Below are positions 49,471 to 62,268 of a stretch of DNA of 64,000 bases, piece after piece. The DNA is taken from contig OZ025244.1 of NCBI GenBank assembly GCA_964019155.1, positions 44,345,220-44,409,219 of the forward strand. Reading direction: 5' to 3'. A program made the position numbers and the translations under genes. The stretch's first letter is position 1. Every line of letters starts with the position of its first letter. The notes under the pieces are model-generated. The model made no database searches. It was not told the origin of the DNA and saw nothing but the letters and a program-made list of their open reading frames with translations. This DNA comes from Osedax fenrisi. Taxonomy: Eukaryota > Annelida > Polychaeta > Sabellida > Siboglinidae.

Positions 49471-49909
49471 TCAAGTGGAGCATCAAGTGCAGCATCAAGT
49501 GCAGCATCAAGTTCAGAATCAAGTGCATCATCAAGTGTAGCATCAAGTGCAGCATCAATCGCAGTATCCAGTGCAGCATCAATTGCAGCATCAAGTGCAG
49601 CATCAACCGCAGTATACAGTGCAGAATAAAGTGCAGCATCAAGTACAGCATCAAGTGCAGCATCAAGTGCAGCATCAAATGCAGCATCAAGTGCAGCATC
49701 AACCGCAGTATACAGTGCAGCATCAAGTGTAACATCAAGTGCAGCATCAAGTGCAGCATCAAGTGTAACATCAAGTGCAGCATCAAGTGCAGCATCAAGT
49801 GCAGCATCAAGTTCAGAATCAAGTGCAGCATCCAGTGAAGTATCCAGTGCAGCATCAAGTGCAGTATCAAATGCATCATCAAGTGCAGCATCAACCGCAG
49901 TATACAGTG

Positions 49910-52900
49910 CAGAATAAAGTGCAGCATCAAGTGCAGCATCAAGTGCAGCATCAAATGCATCATCAAGTGAAGTATCGAGTGCAGTATCAAGTGCAGAATA
50001 AAGTGCAGCATCAAGTTCAGAATAAAGTGTAGCATCAAGTGCAGTATCAAGTGAAGCATCAAGTGCAGCATCAAGTGCAGCATCCAGGGCAGCATCAAGT
50101 GCAGCATCAAGTGTAGCATCCAGTGCAGCATCAAGTGCAGCATCCAGTGAAGTATCCAGTGCAGTATCAAGTGCAGCATCAAGTGCAGCATCAAGTTCAG
50201 AATCAAGTGCAGTATCCAGTGAAGTATCCAGTGCAGCATCAAGTTCAGAATCAAGTGCAGCATCCTGTGAAGTATCCAGTGCAGCATCAAGTGCAGAATA
50301 AAGTGCAGCATCAAGTGCAGTATACAGTGCAGCATCAAATTCATCATCAAGTGAAGTAGCCTGTGCAGTATCAAGTGCAGAATAAAGTACAGCATCAAAT
50401 GCAGCATCAAGTGCAGCATCAACCGCAGTATACAGTGCAGCATCAAGTGTAATATCAAGTGCAGCATCAAGTGAAGCATCAAGTTCAGAATCAAGTGCAT
50501 CATCAAGTGTAGCATCAAGTGCAGCATCAATCGCAGCATCAAATGCAGCATCAAGTGCAGCATCAACCGCAGTATACAGTGCAGCATCAAGTGTAACATC
50601 AAGTGCAGCATCAAGTGTAGCATCAAGTACAGTATCAAGTGAAGCATCAAGTGCAGCATCAAGTGCAGCATCCAGGGCAGCATCAAGTGCAGCATCCAGT
50701 GAAGTATCCAGTGCAGTATCAAGTGCAGCATCAAGTGCAGCATCAAGTTCAGAATCAAGTGCAGCATCCAGTGAAGTATCCAGTGCAGTATCAAGTGCAG
50801 AATAAAGTGCATCATCAAGTGCAACATCAAATGCAGCATCAAGTGCAGCATCAACCGCAGTATACAGTGCAGAATAAAGTGCAGCATCAAGTGCAGCATC
50901 CAGTGAAGTATCAAGTGCAGTATCAAGTGCAGAATAAAGTGCAGCATCAAATGCAGCATCAAGTGCAGCATCAACCGCAGTATACAGTGCAGCATCAAGT
51001 GTAACATCAAGTGCAGCATCAAGTGCAGCATCAAGTTCAGAATCAAGTGCATCATCAAGTGTAGCATCAAGTGCAGCATCAATCGCAGTATACAGTGCAG
51101 CATCAATTGCAGCATCAAGTGCAGCATCAACCGCAGTATACAGTGCAGAATAAAGTGCAGCATCAAGTACAGCATCAAGTGCAGCATCAAGTGCAGCATC
51201 AAGTGCAGCATCAAATGCAGCATCAAGTGCAGCATCAACCGCAGTATACAGTGCAGCATCAAGTGTAACATCAAGTGCAGCATCAAGTGCAGCATCAAGT
51301 GCAGCATCAAGTTCAGAATCAAGTGCAGCATCCAGTGAAGTATCCAGTGCAGCATCAAGTGCAGTATCAAATGCATCATCAAGTGCAGCATCAACCGCAG
51401 TATACAGTGCAGAATAAAGTGCAGCATCAAGTGCAGCATCAAGTGCAGCATCAAGTGCAGCATCCAGTGCAGCATCAAGTACAGTATCAAGTGCAGCATC
51501 AACCGCAGCATCAAGTGCAGCATCAAGTGCAGCATCAAGTGCAGTATCAAGTGCAGCATCAAGTGCAGCATCAAGTGCATCATCAAGTGCAGCATCAAGT
51601 GCAGCATCAAGTGCAGCATCAAGTGCAGTATCAAGTGCAGCATCAAGTGCAGCATCAAGTGCATCATCAAGTGCAGCATCAAGGGCAGCATCAAGTACAG
51701 TATCAAGTGCAGCATCAAGTGCAGCATCAAGTGCAGTATCAAGTGCAGCATCAATCGCAGTATCCAGTGCAGTATCAAGTGCAGAATAAAGTGCAGCATC
51801 AAATGCAGCATCAAGTGCAGCATCAACCGCAGTATACAGTGCAGCATCAAGTGTAACATCAAGTGCAGCATCAAGTGAAGCATCAAGTTCAGAATCAAGT
51901 GCAGCATCAAGTGCAGCATCAAGTGCAGTATCAAATGTAGCATCAAGTTCAGCATCAATCGCAGCATCAAGTGCAGCATCAATCGCAGTATCCAGTGCAG
52001 CATCAAGTGCAGCATCAAGTGCAGCATCAAGTGCAGCATCAAGTGCAGTATCAAGAGCAGCATCAAGTGCAGCATCAATCGCAGTATCCAGTGCAGCATC
52101 AAGTGCAGTATCAAGTTCAGAATCAAGTGCAGCATCCAGTGAAGTATCCAGTGCAGTATCAAGTGCAGAATAAAGTGCAGCATCAAGTGCAGCATCAAGT
52201 GCAGCATCAAATGCAGCATCAAGTGCAGCATCAAGTGCAGCATCAAGTGCAGCATCAAGTGCAGCATCCAGTGCAGCATCAAGTGCAGAATAAAGTGCAG
52301 CATCAAATGCAGCATCAAGTGCAGCATCAACCGCAGTATACAGTGCAGCATCAAGTGTAACATCAAGTGCAGCATCAAGTGCAGCATCAAGTTCAGAATC
52401 AAGTGCATCATCAAGTGTAGCATCAAGTGCAGCATCAATCGCAGTATACAGTGCAGCATCAATTGCAGCATCAAGTGCAGCATCAACCGCAGTATACAGT
52501 GCAGAATAAAGTGCAGCATCAAGTACAGCATCAAGTGCAGCATCAAGTGCAGCATCAAGTGCAGCATCAAATGCAGCATCAAGTGCAGCATCAACCGCAG
52601 TATACAGTGCAGCATCAAGTGTAACATCAAGTGCAGCATCAAGTGCAGCATCAAGTGCAGCATCAAGTTCAGAATCAAGTGCAGCATCCAGTGAAGTATC
52701 CAGTGCAGCATCAAGTGCAGTATCAAATGCATCATCAAGTGCAGCATCAACCGCAGTATACAGTGCAGAATAAAGTGCAGCATCAAGTGCAGCATCAAGT
52801 GCAGCATCAAGTGCAGCATCAAGTGCAGCATCCAGTGCATCATCAAGTGCAGCATCAAGTGCAGCATCAAGTGCATCATCAAGTGCAGCATCAAGTGCAG

Positions 52901-55900
52901 CATCAAGTGCAGCATCAAGTGCAGTATCAAGTGCAGCATCAAGTGCAGCATCAAGTGCATCATCAAGTGCAGCATCAAGGGCAGCATCAAGTACAGTATC
53001 AAGTGCAGCATCAATCGCAGTATCCAGTGCAGCATCAAGTGCAGTATCAAGTTCAGAATCAAGTGCAGCATCCAGTGAAGTATCCAGTGCAGTATCAAGT
53101 GCAGAATAAAGTGCAGCATCAAGTGCAGCATCAAGTGCAGCATCAAATGCAGCATCAAGTGCAGCATCAAGTGCAGCATCAAGTGCAGCATCAAGGGCAG
53201 CATCAAGTGCAGTATCAAGTGCAGCATCAAGTGCAGCATCAAGTGTAGCATCAAGTTCAGAATCAAGTGCAGCATCAAGCGCAGCATCAAGTGCAGCATC
53301 CAGTGCAGCATCCAGTGCAGCATCAAGTGCAGCATCAAGTGCAGCATCAAGTGCAGCATCCAGTTCAGCATCAAGTGCAGCATCAAGTGCAGCATCAACC
53401 GCAGTATACAGTGCAGCATCAAGTGCAGCATCAACCGCAGTATACAGTGCAGAATAAAGTGTAGCATCAAGTGCAGCATCAAGTGCAGCATCAAGTGCAG
53501 CATCAAGTGCAGCATCAAGTGCAGCATCAAGTGCAGCATCAAGGGCAGCATCAAGTGCAGTATCCAGTGCAGCATCACTCGCAGTATCCAGTGCAGCATC
53601 AAGTGCAGCATCAACCGCAGTATACAGTGCAGCATCAAGTGCATAATCAAGTGCAGCATCAAGTGCAGCATCAAGTGCAGCATCAAGTGCAGCATCAAGT
53701 GCAGCATCAAGTGCAGCATCAAGTGCAGCATCAAGTGCAGCATCCAGTGCAGCATCAAGTGCAGAATAAAGTGCAGCATCAAGTGCAGCATCAAATGAAT
53801 CATCAAGTGAAGTATCGAGTGCAGTATCAAGTGCAGAATAAAGTGCAGCATCAAGTTCAGAATAAAGTGTAGCATCAAGTGCAGTATCAAGTGAAGCATC
53901 AAGTGCAGCATCAAGTGCAGCATCCAGGGCAGCATCAAGTGCATCATCAAGTTCAGCATCCAGTGCAGCATCAAGTGCAGCATCCAGTGAAGTATCCAGT
54001 GCAGTATCAAGTGCAGCATCAAGTGCAGCATCAAGTTCAGAATCAAGTGCAGCATCCAGTGAAGTATCCAGTGCAGTATCAAGTGCAGAATAAAGTGCAG
54101 TATCAAGTGCAGCATCAAATGCAGCATCAAGTGCAGCATCAACCGCAGTATACAGTGCAGAATAAAGTGCAGCATCAAGTGCAGCATCCAGTGAAGTATC
54201 CAGTGCAGTATCAAGTGCAGAATAAAGTGCAGCATCAAATGCAGCATCAAGTGCAGCATCAACCGCAGTATACAGTGCAGCATCAAGTGTAACATCAAGT
54301 GCAGCATCAAGTGCAGCATCAAGTTCAGAATCAAGTGCATCATCAAGTGTAGCATCAAGTGCAGCATCAATCGCAGTATCCAGTGCAGCATCAAGTGCAG
54401 AATAAAGTGCAGCATCAAGTGCAGCATCAAGTGCAGCATCAAATGCATCATCAAGTGAAGTATCGAGTGCAGTATCAAGTGCAGAATAAAGTGCAGCATA
54501 AAGTTCAGAATAAAGTGTAGCATCAAGTGCAGTATCAAGTGAAGCATCAAGTGCAGCATCAAGTGCAGCATCCAGGGCAGCATCAAGTGCAGCATCAAGT
54601 GTAGCATCCAGTGCAGCATCAAGTGCAGCATCCAGTGAAGTATCCAGTGCAGTATCAAGTGCAGCATCAAGTGCAGCATCAAGTTCAGAATCAAGTGCAG
54701 CATCCAGTGAAGTATCCAGTGCAGCATCAAGTTCAGAATCAAGTGCAGCATCCTGTGAAGTATCCAGTGCAGCATCAAGTGCAGAATAAAGTGCAGCATC
54801 AAGTGCAGTATACAGTGCAGCATCAAATTCATCATCAAGTGAAGTAGCCTGTGCAGTATCAAGTGCAGAATAAAGTACAGCATCAAATGCAGCATCAAGT
54901 GCAGCATCAACCGCAGTATACAGTGCAGCATCAAGTGTAACATCAAGTGCAGCATCAAGTGAAGCATCAAGTGCAGCATCAAGTGTAGCATCAAGTACAG
55001 TATCAAGTGAAGCATCAAGTGCAGCATCAAGTGCAGCATCCAGGGCAGCATCAAGTGCAGCATCAAGTGCAGCATCCAGTGCAGCATCAAGTGCAGCATC
55101 CAGTGAAGTATCCAGTGCAGTATCAAGTGCAGCATCAAGTGCAGCATCAAGTTCAGAATCAAGTGCAGCATCCAGTGAAGTATCCAGTGCAGTATCAAGT
55201 GCAGAATAAAGTGCATCATCAAGTGCAACATCAAATGCAGCATCAAGTGCAGCATCAACCGCAGTATACAGTGCAGAATAAAGTGCAGCATCAAGTGCAG
55301 CATCCAGTGAAGTATCCAGTGCAGTATCAAGTGCAGAATAAAGTGCAGCATCAAATGCAGCATCAAGTGCAGCATCAACCGCAGTATACAGTGCAGCATC
55401 AAGTGTAACATCAAGTGCAGCATCAAGTGCAGCATCAAGTTCAGAATCAAGTGCATCATCAAGTGTAGCATCAAGTGCAGCATCAATCGCAGTATCCAGT
55501 GCAGCATCAATTGCAGCATCAAGTGCAGCATCAACCGCAGTATACAGTGCAGAATAAAGTGCAGCATCAAGTACAGCATCAAGTGCAGCATCAAGTGCAG
55601 CATCAAATGCAGCATCAAGTGCAGCATCAACCGCAGTATACAGTGCAGCATCAAGTGTAACATCAAGTGCAGCATCAAGTGCAGCATCAAGTGCAGCATC
55701 AAGTTCAGAATCAAGTGCAGCATCCAGTGAAGTATCCAGTGCAGCATCAAGTGCAGTATCAAATGCATCATCAAGTGCAGCATCAACCGCAGTATACAGT
55801 GCAGAATAAAGTGCAGCATCAAGTGCAGCATCAAGTGCAGCATCAAGTGCAGCATCCAGTGCAGCATCAAGTACAGTATCAAGTGCAGCATCAACCGCAG

Positions 55901-58900
55901 CATCAAGTGCAGCATCAAGTGCAGCATCAAGTGCAGTATCAAGTGCAGCATCAAGTGCAGCATCAAGTGCATCATCAAGTGCAGCATCAAGTGCAGCATC
56001 AAGTGCAGCATCAAGTGCAGTATCAAGTGCAGCATCAAGTGCAGCATCAAGTGCATCATCAAGTGCAGCATCAAGGGCAGCATCAAGTACAGTATCAAGT
56101 GCAGCATCAAGTGCAGCATCAAGTGCAGTATCAAGTGCAGCATCAAGTGCAGCATCAATCGCAGCATCAATCGCAGTATCCAGTGCAGCATCAAGTGCAG
56201 AATAAAGTGCAGCATCAAGTGCAGCATCAAGTGCAGTATCAAGTGCAGAATAAAGTGCAGCATCAAGTGCAGTATCAAGTGCAGAATAAAGTGCAGCATA
56301 AAGTTCAGAATAAAGTGTAGCATCAAGTGCAGTATCAAGTGAAGCATCAAGTGCAGCATCAAGTGCAGCATCCAGGGCAGCATCAAGTGCAGCATCAAGT
56401 GTAGCATCCAGTGCAGCATCAAGTGCAGCATCCAGTGAAGTATCCAGTGCAGTATCAAGTGCAGCATCAAGTGCAGCATCAAGTTCAGAATCAAGTGCAG
56501 CATCCAGTGAAGTATCCAGTGCAGCATCAAGTTCAGAATCAAGTGCAGCATCCTGTGAAGTATCCAGTGCAGCATCAAGTGCAGAATAAAGTGCAGCATC
56601 AAGTGCAGTATACAGTGCAGCATCAAATTCATCATCAAGTGAAGTAGCCTGTGCAGTATCAAGTGCAGAATAAAGTACAGCATCAAATGCAGCATCAAGT
56701 GCAGCATCAACCGCAGTATACAGTGCAGCATCAAGTGTAACATCAAGTGCAGCATCAAGTGAAGCATCAAGTGCAGCATCAAGTGTAGCATCAAGTACAG
56801 TATCAAGTGAAGCATCAAGTGCAGCATCAAGTGCAGCATCCAGGGCAGCATCAAGTGCAGCATCAAGTGCAGCATCCAGTGCAGCATCAAGTGCAGCATC
56901 CAGTGAAGTATCCAGTGCAGTATCAAGTGCAGCATCAAGTGCAGCATCAAGTTCAGAATCAAGTGCAGCATCCAGTGAAGTATCCAGTGCAGTATCAAGT
57001 GCAGAATAAAGTGCATCATCAAGTGCAACATCAAATGCAGCATCAAGTGCAGCATCAACCGCAGTATACAGTGCAGAATAAAGTGCAGCATCAAGTGCAG
57101 CATCCAGTGAAGTATCCAGTGCAGTATCAAGTGCAGAATAAAGTGCAGCATCAAATGCAGCATCAAGTGCAGCATCAACCGCAGTATACAGTGCAGCATC
57201 AAGTGTAACATCAAGTGCAGCATCAAGTGCAGCATCAAGTTCAGAATCAAGTGCATCATCAAGTGTAGCATCAAGTGCAGCATCAATCGCAGTATCCAGT
57301 GCAGCATCAATTGCAGCATCAAGTGCAGCATCAACCGCAGTATACAGTGCAGAATAAAGTGCAGCATCAAGTACAGCATCAAGTGCAGCATCAAGTGCAG
57401 CATCAAATGCAGCATCAAGTGCAGCATCAACCGCAGTATACAGTGCAGCATCAAGTGTAACATCAAGTGCAGCATCAAGTGCAGCATCAAGTGCAGCATC
57501 AAGTTCAGAATCAAGTGCAGCATCCAGTGAAGTATCCAGTGCAGCATCAAGTGCAGTATCAAATGCATCATCAAGTGCAGCATCAACCGCAGTATACAGT
57601 GCAGAATAAAGTGCAGCATCAAGTGCAGCATCAAGTGCAGCATCAAGTGCAGCATCCAGTGCAGCATCAAGTACAGTATCAAGTGCAGCATCAACCGCAG
57701 CATCAAGTGCAGCATCAAGTGCAGCATCAAGTGCAGTATCAAGTGCAGCATCAAGTGCAGCATCAAGTGCATCATCAAGTGCAGCATCAAGTGCAGCATC
57801 AAGTGCAGCATCAAGTGCAGTATCAAGTGCAGCATCAAGTGCAGCATCAAGTGCATCATCAAGTGCAGCATCAAGGGCAGCATCAAGTACAGTATCAAGT
57901 GCAGCATCAAGTGCAGCATCAAGTGCAGTATCAAGTGCAGCATCAAGTGCAGCATCAATCGCAGTATCCAGTGCAGCATCAAGTGCAGTATCAAGTTCAG
58001 AATCAAGTGCAGCATCCAGTGAAGTATCCAGTGCAGTATCAAGTGCAGAATAAAGTGCAGCATCAAGTGCAGCATCAAGTGCAGCATCAAATGCAGCATC
58101 AAGTGCAGCATCAACCGCAGTATACAGTGCAGCATCAAGTGTAACATCAAGTGCAGCATCAAGTGCAGCATCAAGTGCAGCATCAAGTTCAGAATCAAGT
58201 GCAGCATCCAGTGAAGTATCCAGTGCAGCATCAAGTGCAGTATCAAATGCAGCATCAAGTGCAGTATCAAGTGCAGCATCAAGTGCAGCATCAAGTGCAT
58301 CATCAAGTGCAGCATCAAGGGCAGCATCAAGTACAGTATCAAGTGCAGCATCAAGTGCAGTATCAAGTGCAGTATCAAGTGCAGTATCAAGTGCAGCATC
58401 AAGTGCAGCATCAATCGCAGTATCCAGTGCAGCATCAAGTGCAGTATCAAGTTCAGAATCAAGTGCAGCATCCAGTGAAGTATCCAGTGCAGTATCAAGT
58501 GCAGAATAAAGTGCAGCATCAAGTGCAGCATCAAGTGCAGCATCAAGTGCAGCATCAAATGCAGCATCAAGTGCAGCATCAAGTGCAGCATCAAGTGCAG
58601 CATCAAGGGCAGCATCAAGTGCAGTATCAAGTGCAGCATCAAGTGCAGCATCAAGTGTAGCATCAAGTTCAGAATCAAGTGCAGCATCAAGCGCAGCATC
58701 AAGTGCAGCATCCAGTGCAGCATCAAGTGCAGCATCAAGTGCAGCATCAAGTGCAGCATCAAGTGCAGTATCAAGTGCAGCATCAAGTGCAGCATCAATC
58801 GCAGTATCCAGTGCAGCATCAAGTGCAGTATCAAGTTCAGAATCAAGTGCAGCATCCAGTGAAGTATCCAGTGCAGTATCAAGTGCAGAATAAAGTGCAG

Positions 58901-59380
58901 CATCAAGTGCAGCATCAAGTGCAGCATCAAGTGCAGCATCAAATGCAGCATCAAGTGCAGCATCAAGTGCAGCATCAAGTGCAGCATCAAGGGCAGCATC
59001 AAGTGCAGTATCAAGTGCAGCATCAAGTGCAGCATCAAGTGTAGCATCAAGTTCAGAATCAAGTGCAGCATCAAGCGCAGCATCAAGTGCAGCATCCAGT
59101 GCAGCATCCAGTGCAGCATCAAGTGCAGCATCAAGTGCAGCATCAAGTGTAGTATCAAGTGCAGCATCAAGTGCAGCATCAAGTGCAGCATCAAGTGCAG
59201 CATCAAGTGCAGCATCAAGTGCAGCATCAAGTGCAGCATCAAGGGCAGCATCAAGTGCAGCATCCAGTGCAGCATCCAGTTCAGCATCAAGTGCAGCATC
59301 AAGGACAGCATCAAGTGCAGTATCAAGTGCAGCATCAAGTGCAGCATCAAGTGTAGCATCAAGTTCAGAATCAAGTGCAG
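49910..59380. repeat. higher-order repeat block, copy 2, with internal 1.8-kb duplication
   Basis: This block matches copy 1 at +8,112 bp up to about 56.1 kb, and at +9,912 bp thereafter. The difference of 1,800 bp (150 units) is an extra tandem copy present only here. Confidence 0.88.
54500..58140. repeat. 1.8-kb tandem duplication inside the array
   Basis: The blocks starting near 54.5 and 56.3 kb are in tandem at 1,800-bp spacing. The matching landmarks are 54611 and 56411, 55007 and 56807, 55475 and 57275, and 55667 and 57467. At the seam (about 56.15-56.33 kb) the string of variants is rearranged (ATCGCAGCATCAATCGCAGT and extra AGAATAA units), marking the recombination joint. Confidence 0.85.
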
Positions 59381-62265
59381 CATCAAGCGCAGCATCAAGA
59401 GCAGCATCCAGTGCAGCATCCAGTGCAGCATCAAGTGCAGCATCAAGTGCAGCATCAAGTGTAGTATCAAGTGCAGCATCAAGTGCAGCATCAAGTGCAG
59501 CATCAAGTGCAGCATCAAGTGCAGCATCAAGTGCAGCATCAAGTGCAGCATCAAGTGCAGCATCAAGTGCAGCATCAAGGGCAGCATCAAGTGCAGCATC
59601 CAGTGCAGCATCCAGTTCAGCATCAAGTGCAGCATCAAGTGCAGCATCAACCGCAGTATACAGTGCAGCATCAAGTGCAGCATCAACCGCAGTATACAGT
59701 GCAGAATAAAGTGTAGCATCAAGTGCAGCATCAAGTGCAGCATCAAGTGCAGCATCAAGTGCAGAATCAAGGGCAGCATCAAGTGCAGTATCCAGTGCAG
59801 CATCACTCGCAGTATCCAGTGCAGCATCAAGTATAGCATCAACCGCAGTATACAGTGCAGCATCAAGTGCATAATCAAGTGCAGCATCAAGTGCAGCATC
59901 AAGTGCAGCATCAAGTGCAGCATCAAGTGCAGCATCAAGTGCAGCATCAAGGGCAGCATCAAGTGCATTATCAAGTGCAGCATCAAGTGCAGCATCACGT
60001 GCAGCATCAAGTGTAGCATCAAGTTCAGAATCAAGTGCAGCATCAAGCGCAGCATCAAGTGCAGCATCCAGTGCAGCATCCAGTGCAGCATCAAGTGCAG
60101 CATCCAGTGAAGTATCCAGTGCAGTATCAAGTGCAGCATCAAGTGCAGCATCCAGTGAAGTATCCAGTGCAGTATCAAGTGCAGCATCCAGTGAAGTATC
60201 CAGTGCAGTATCAAGTGCAGCATCAAGTGCAGCATCCAGTGAAGTATCCAGTGCAGTATCAAGTGCAGCATCAAGTGCAGCATCCAGTGAAGTATCCAGT
60301 GCAGTATCAAGTGCAGCATCAAGTGCAGCATCCAGTGAAGTATCCAGTGCAGTATCAAGTGCAGTATCAAGTGAAGCATCAAGTGCAGCATCAAGTGCAG
60401 CATCCAGGGCAGCATCCAGGGTAGCATCAAGTGCAGCATCAAGTGCAGCATCCAGTGCAGCATTAAGTGCAGCATCCAGTGAAGTATCCAGTGCAGTATC
60501 AAGTGCAGCATCAAGTGCAGCATCCAGTGAAGTATCCGGTGCAGTATCAAGTGCAGCATCAAGTGCAGCATCAAGTTCAGAATCAAGTGCAGCATCCAGT
60601 GAAGTAGCCAGTGCAGTATCAAGTGCAGAATAAAGTGCAGCATCAAGTGCAGCATCAAATGCAGCATCAAGTGCAGCATCAACCGCAGTATACAGTGCAG
60701 AATAAAGTGCAGCATCAAGTGCAGCATCAAGTTCAGAATCAAGTGCATCATCAATTGTAGCATCAAGTGCAGCATCAATCGCAGCATCAAGTGCAGCATC
60801 AATCACAGCATCAAGTGCAGCATCAATCGCAGTATCCAGTGCAGCATCAATCGCAGCATCAAGTGCAGCATCAATCGAAGCATCAAGTGCAGCATCAATC
60901 GCAGCATCAAATGCATCATCAAGTGAAGTATCGAGTGCAGTATCAAGTGCAGAATAAAGTGCAGCATCAAGTTCAGAATAAAGTGTAGCATCAAGTGCAG
61001 TATCAAGTGAAGCATCAAGTGCAGCATCAAGTGCAGCATCCAGGGCAGCATCAAGTGCAGCATCAAGTGCAGCATCCAGTGCAGCATCAAGTGCAGCATC
61101 CAGTGAAGTATCCAGTGCAATATCAAGTGCAGCATCAAGTGCAGCATCAAGTTCAGAATCAAGTGCAGCATCCAGTGAAGTATCCAGTGCAGCATCAAGT
61201 TCAGAATCAAGTGCAGCATCCAGTGAAGTATCCAGTTCAGCATCAAATGCATCATCAAGTGAAGTATCCTGTGCAGTATCAAGTGCAGAATAAAGTGCAG
61301 CATCAAATGCAGCATCAAGTGCAGCATCAACCGCAGTATACAGTGCAGCATCAAGTGTAACATCAAGTGCAGCATCAAGTGCAGCATCAAGTTCAGAATC
61401 AAGTGCATCATCAAGTGTAGAATCAAGTGCAGCATCAATCGCAGCATCAAGTGCAGCATCAATCGCAGCATCAAGTGCAGCATCAATCGCAGTATCCAGT
61501 GCAGCATCAAGTGCAGCATCAAGTTCAGAATCAAGTGCAGCATCCAGTGAAGTATCCAGTGCAGCATCAAGTGCAGAATAAAGTGCAGCATCAAGTGTAG
61601 CATCAAATGCATCATCAAGTGAAGTATCGAGTGCAGTATCAAGTGCAGAATAAAGTGCAGCATCAAGTTCAGAATAAAGTGTAGCATCAAGTGCAGCATC
61701 AAGTGCAGCATCAAATGCATCATCAAGTGAAGTATCGAGTGCAGTATCAAGTGCAGAATAAAGTGCAGCATCAAGTTCAGAATAAAGTGTAGCATCAAGT
61801 GCAGTATCAAGTGAAGCATCAAGTGCAGCATCAAGTGCAGCATCCAGGGCAGCATCAAGTGCAGCATCAAGTGCAGCATCCAGTGCAGAATCAAGTGCAG
61901 CATCCAGTGAAGTATCCAGTGCAGTATCAAGTGCAGAATCAAGTTCAGAATCAAGTGCAGCATCCAGTGAAGTATCCAGTGCAGCATCAAGTTCAGAATC
62001 AAGTGCAGCATCCAGTGAAGTATCCAGTGCAGCATCAAGTGCAGAATAAAGTGCAGCATCAAGTGCAGCATCAAGTGCAGAATAAAGTGCAGCATCAAGT
62101 GCAGCATCAAGTGCAGCATCAAATGAATCATCAAGTGAAGTATCGAGTGCAGTATCAAGTGCAGAATAAAGTGCAGCATCAAGTTCAGAATAAAATGTAG
62201 CATCAAGTGCAGTATCAAGTGAAGCATCAAGTGCAGCATCAAGTGCAGCATCAAGTGCAGCATCA

Positions 62266-62268
62266 AGG
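62266..62268. other. one-base deletion in the array, right end
   Basis: CATCAAGGCAG stands where CATCAAGGGCAG or CATCAAGTGCAG is expected. The 12-bp register shifts by one, and the DAAL phase of 62268-64000 is not continuous with that of the left part. Like the left break it lies at an AGGGCAG-type variant, so a homopolymer error in the assembly is possible. Confidence 0.9.

Larger units (their letters stand above)
30145..62267 (-). other. stop-free minus-strand Asp-Ala-Ala-Leu frame, probably not a gene
   Basis: Read on the minus strand the unit is GAT GCT GCA CTT, giving (DAAL)n with variants DTAL, DTSL, YSAL, DSEL, DAAI, YTAV, DATL, DDAL, DAAF and DYAL. The phase is open from 62267 to 30671, about 10,500 codons. 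It would be a very acidic, alanine-rich, largely helical polypeptide. Against coding: there is no ATG in this phase anywhere in the array (the first possible near-start is a GTG at 60804-60806). The +1 phase (Met-Leu-His-Leu) is almost as open, stopped only by one recurrent variant (ATCACAGC on the plus strand). Third positions 6 and 9 hardly vary while first and second positions do. One-base deletions disrupt the phase at both ends, and no splice or polyadenylation context is evident. I give about one chance in ten that it is translated. Confidence 0.12.

Noticed and set aside
39899..60802. A 20.9-kb open minus-strand frame of Met-Leu-His-Leu repeats overlapping the DAAL frame
   Set aside because: It is the adjacent phase of the same 12-bp unit. 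It is stopped wherever the ATCACAGC variant occurs and has no independent evidence. It is useful only as a control showing that openness is cheap in this array.
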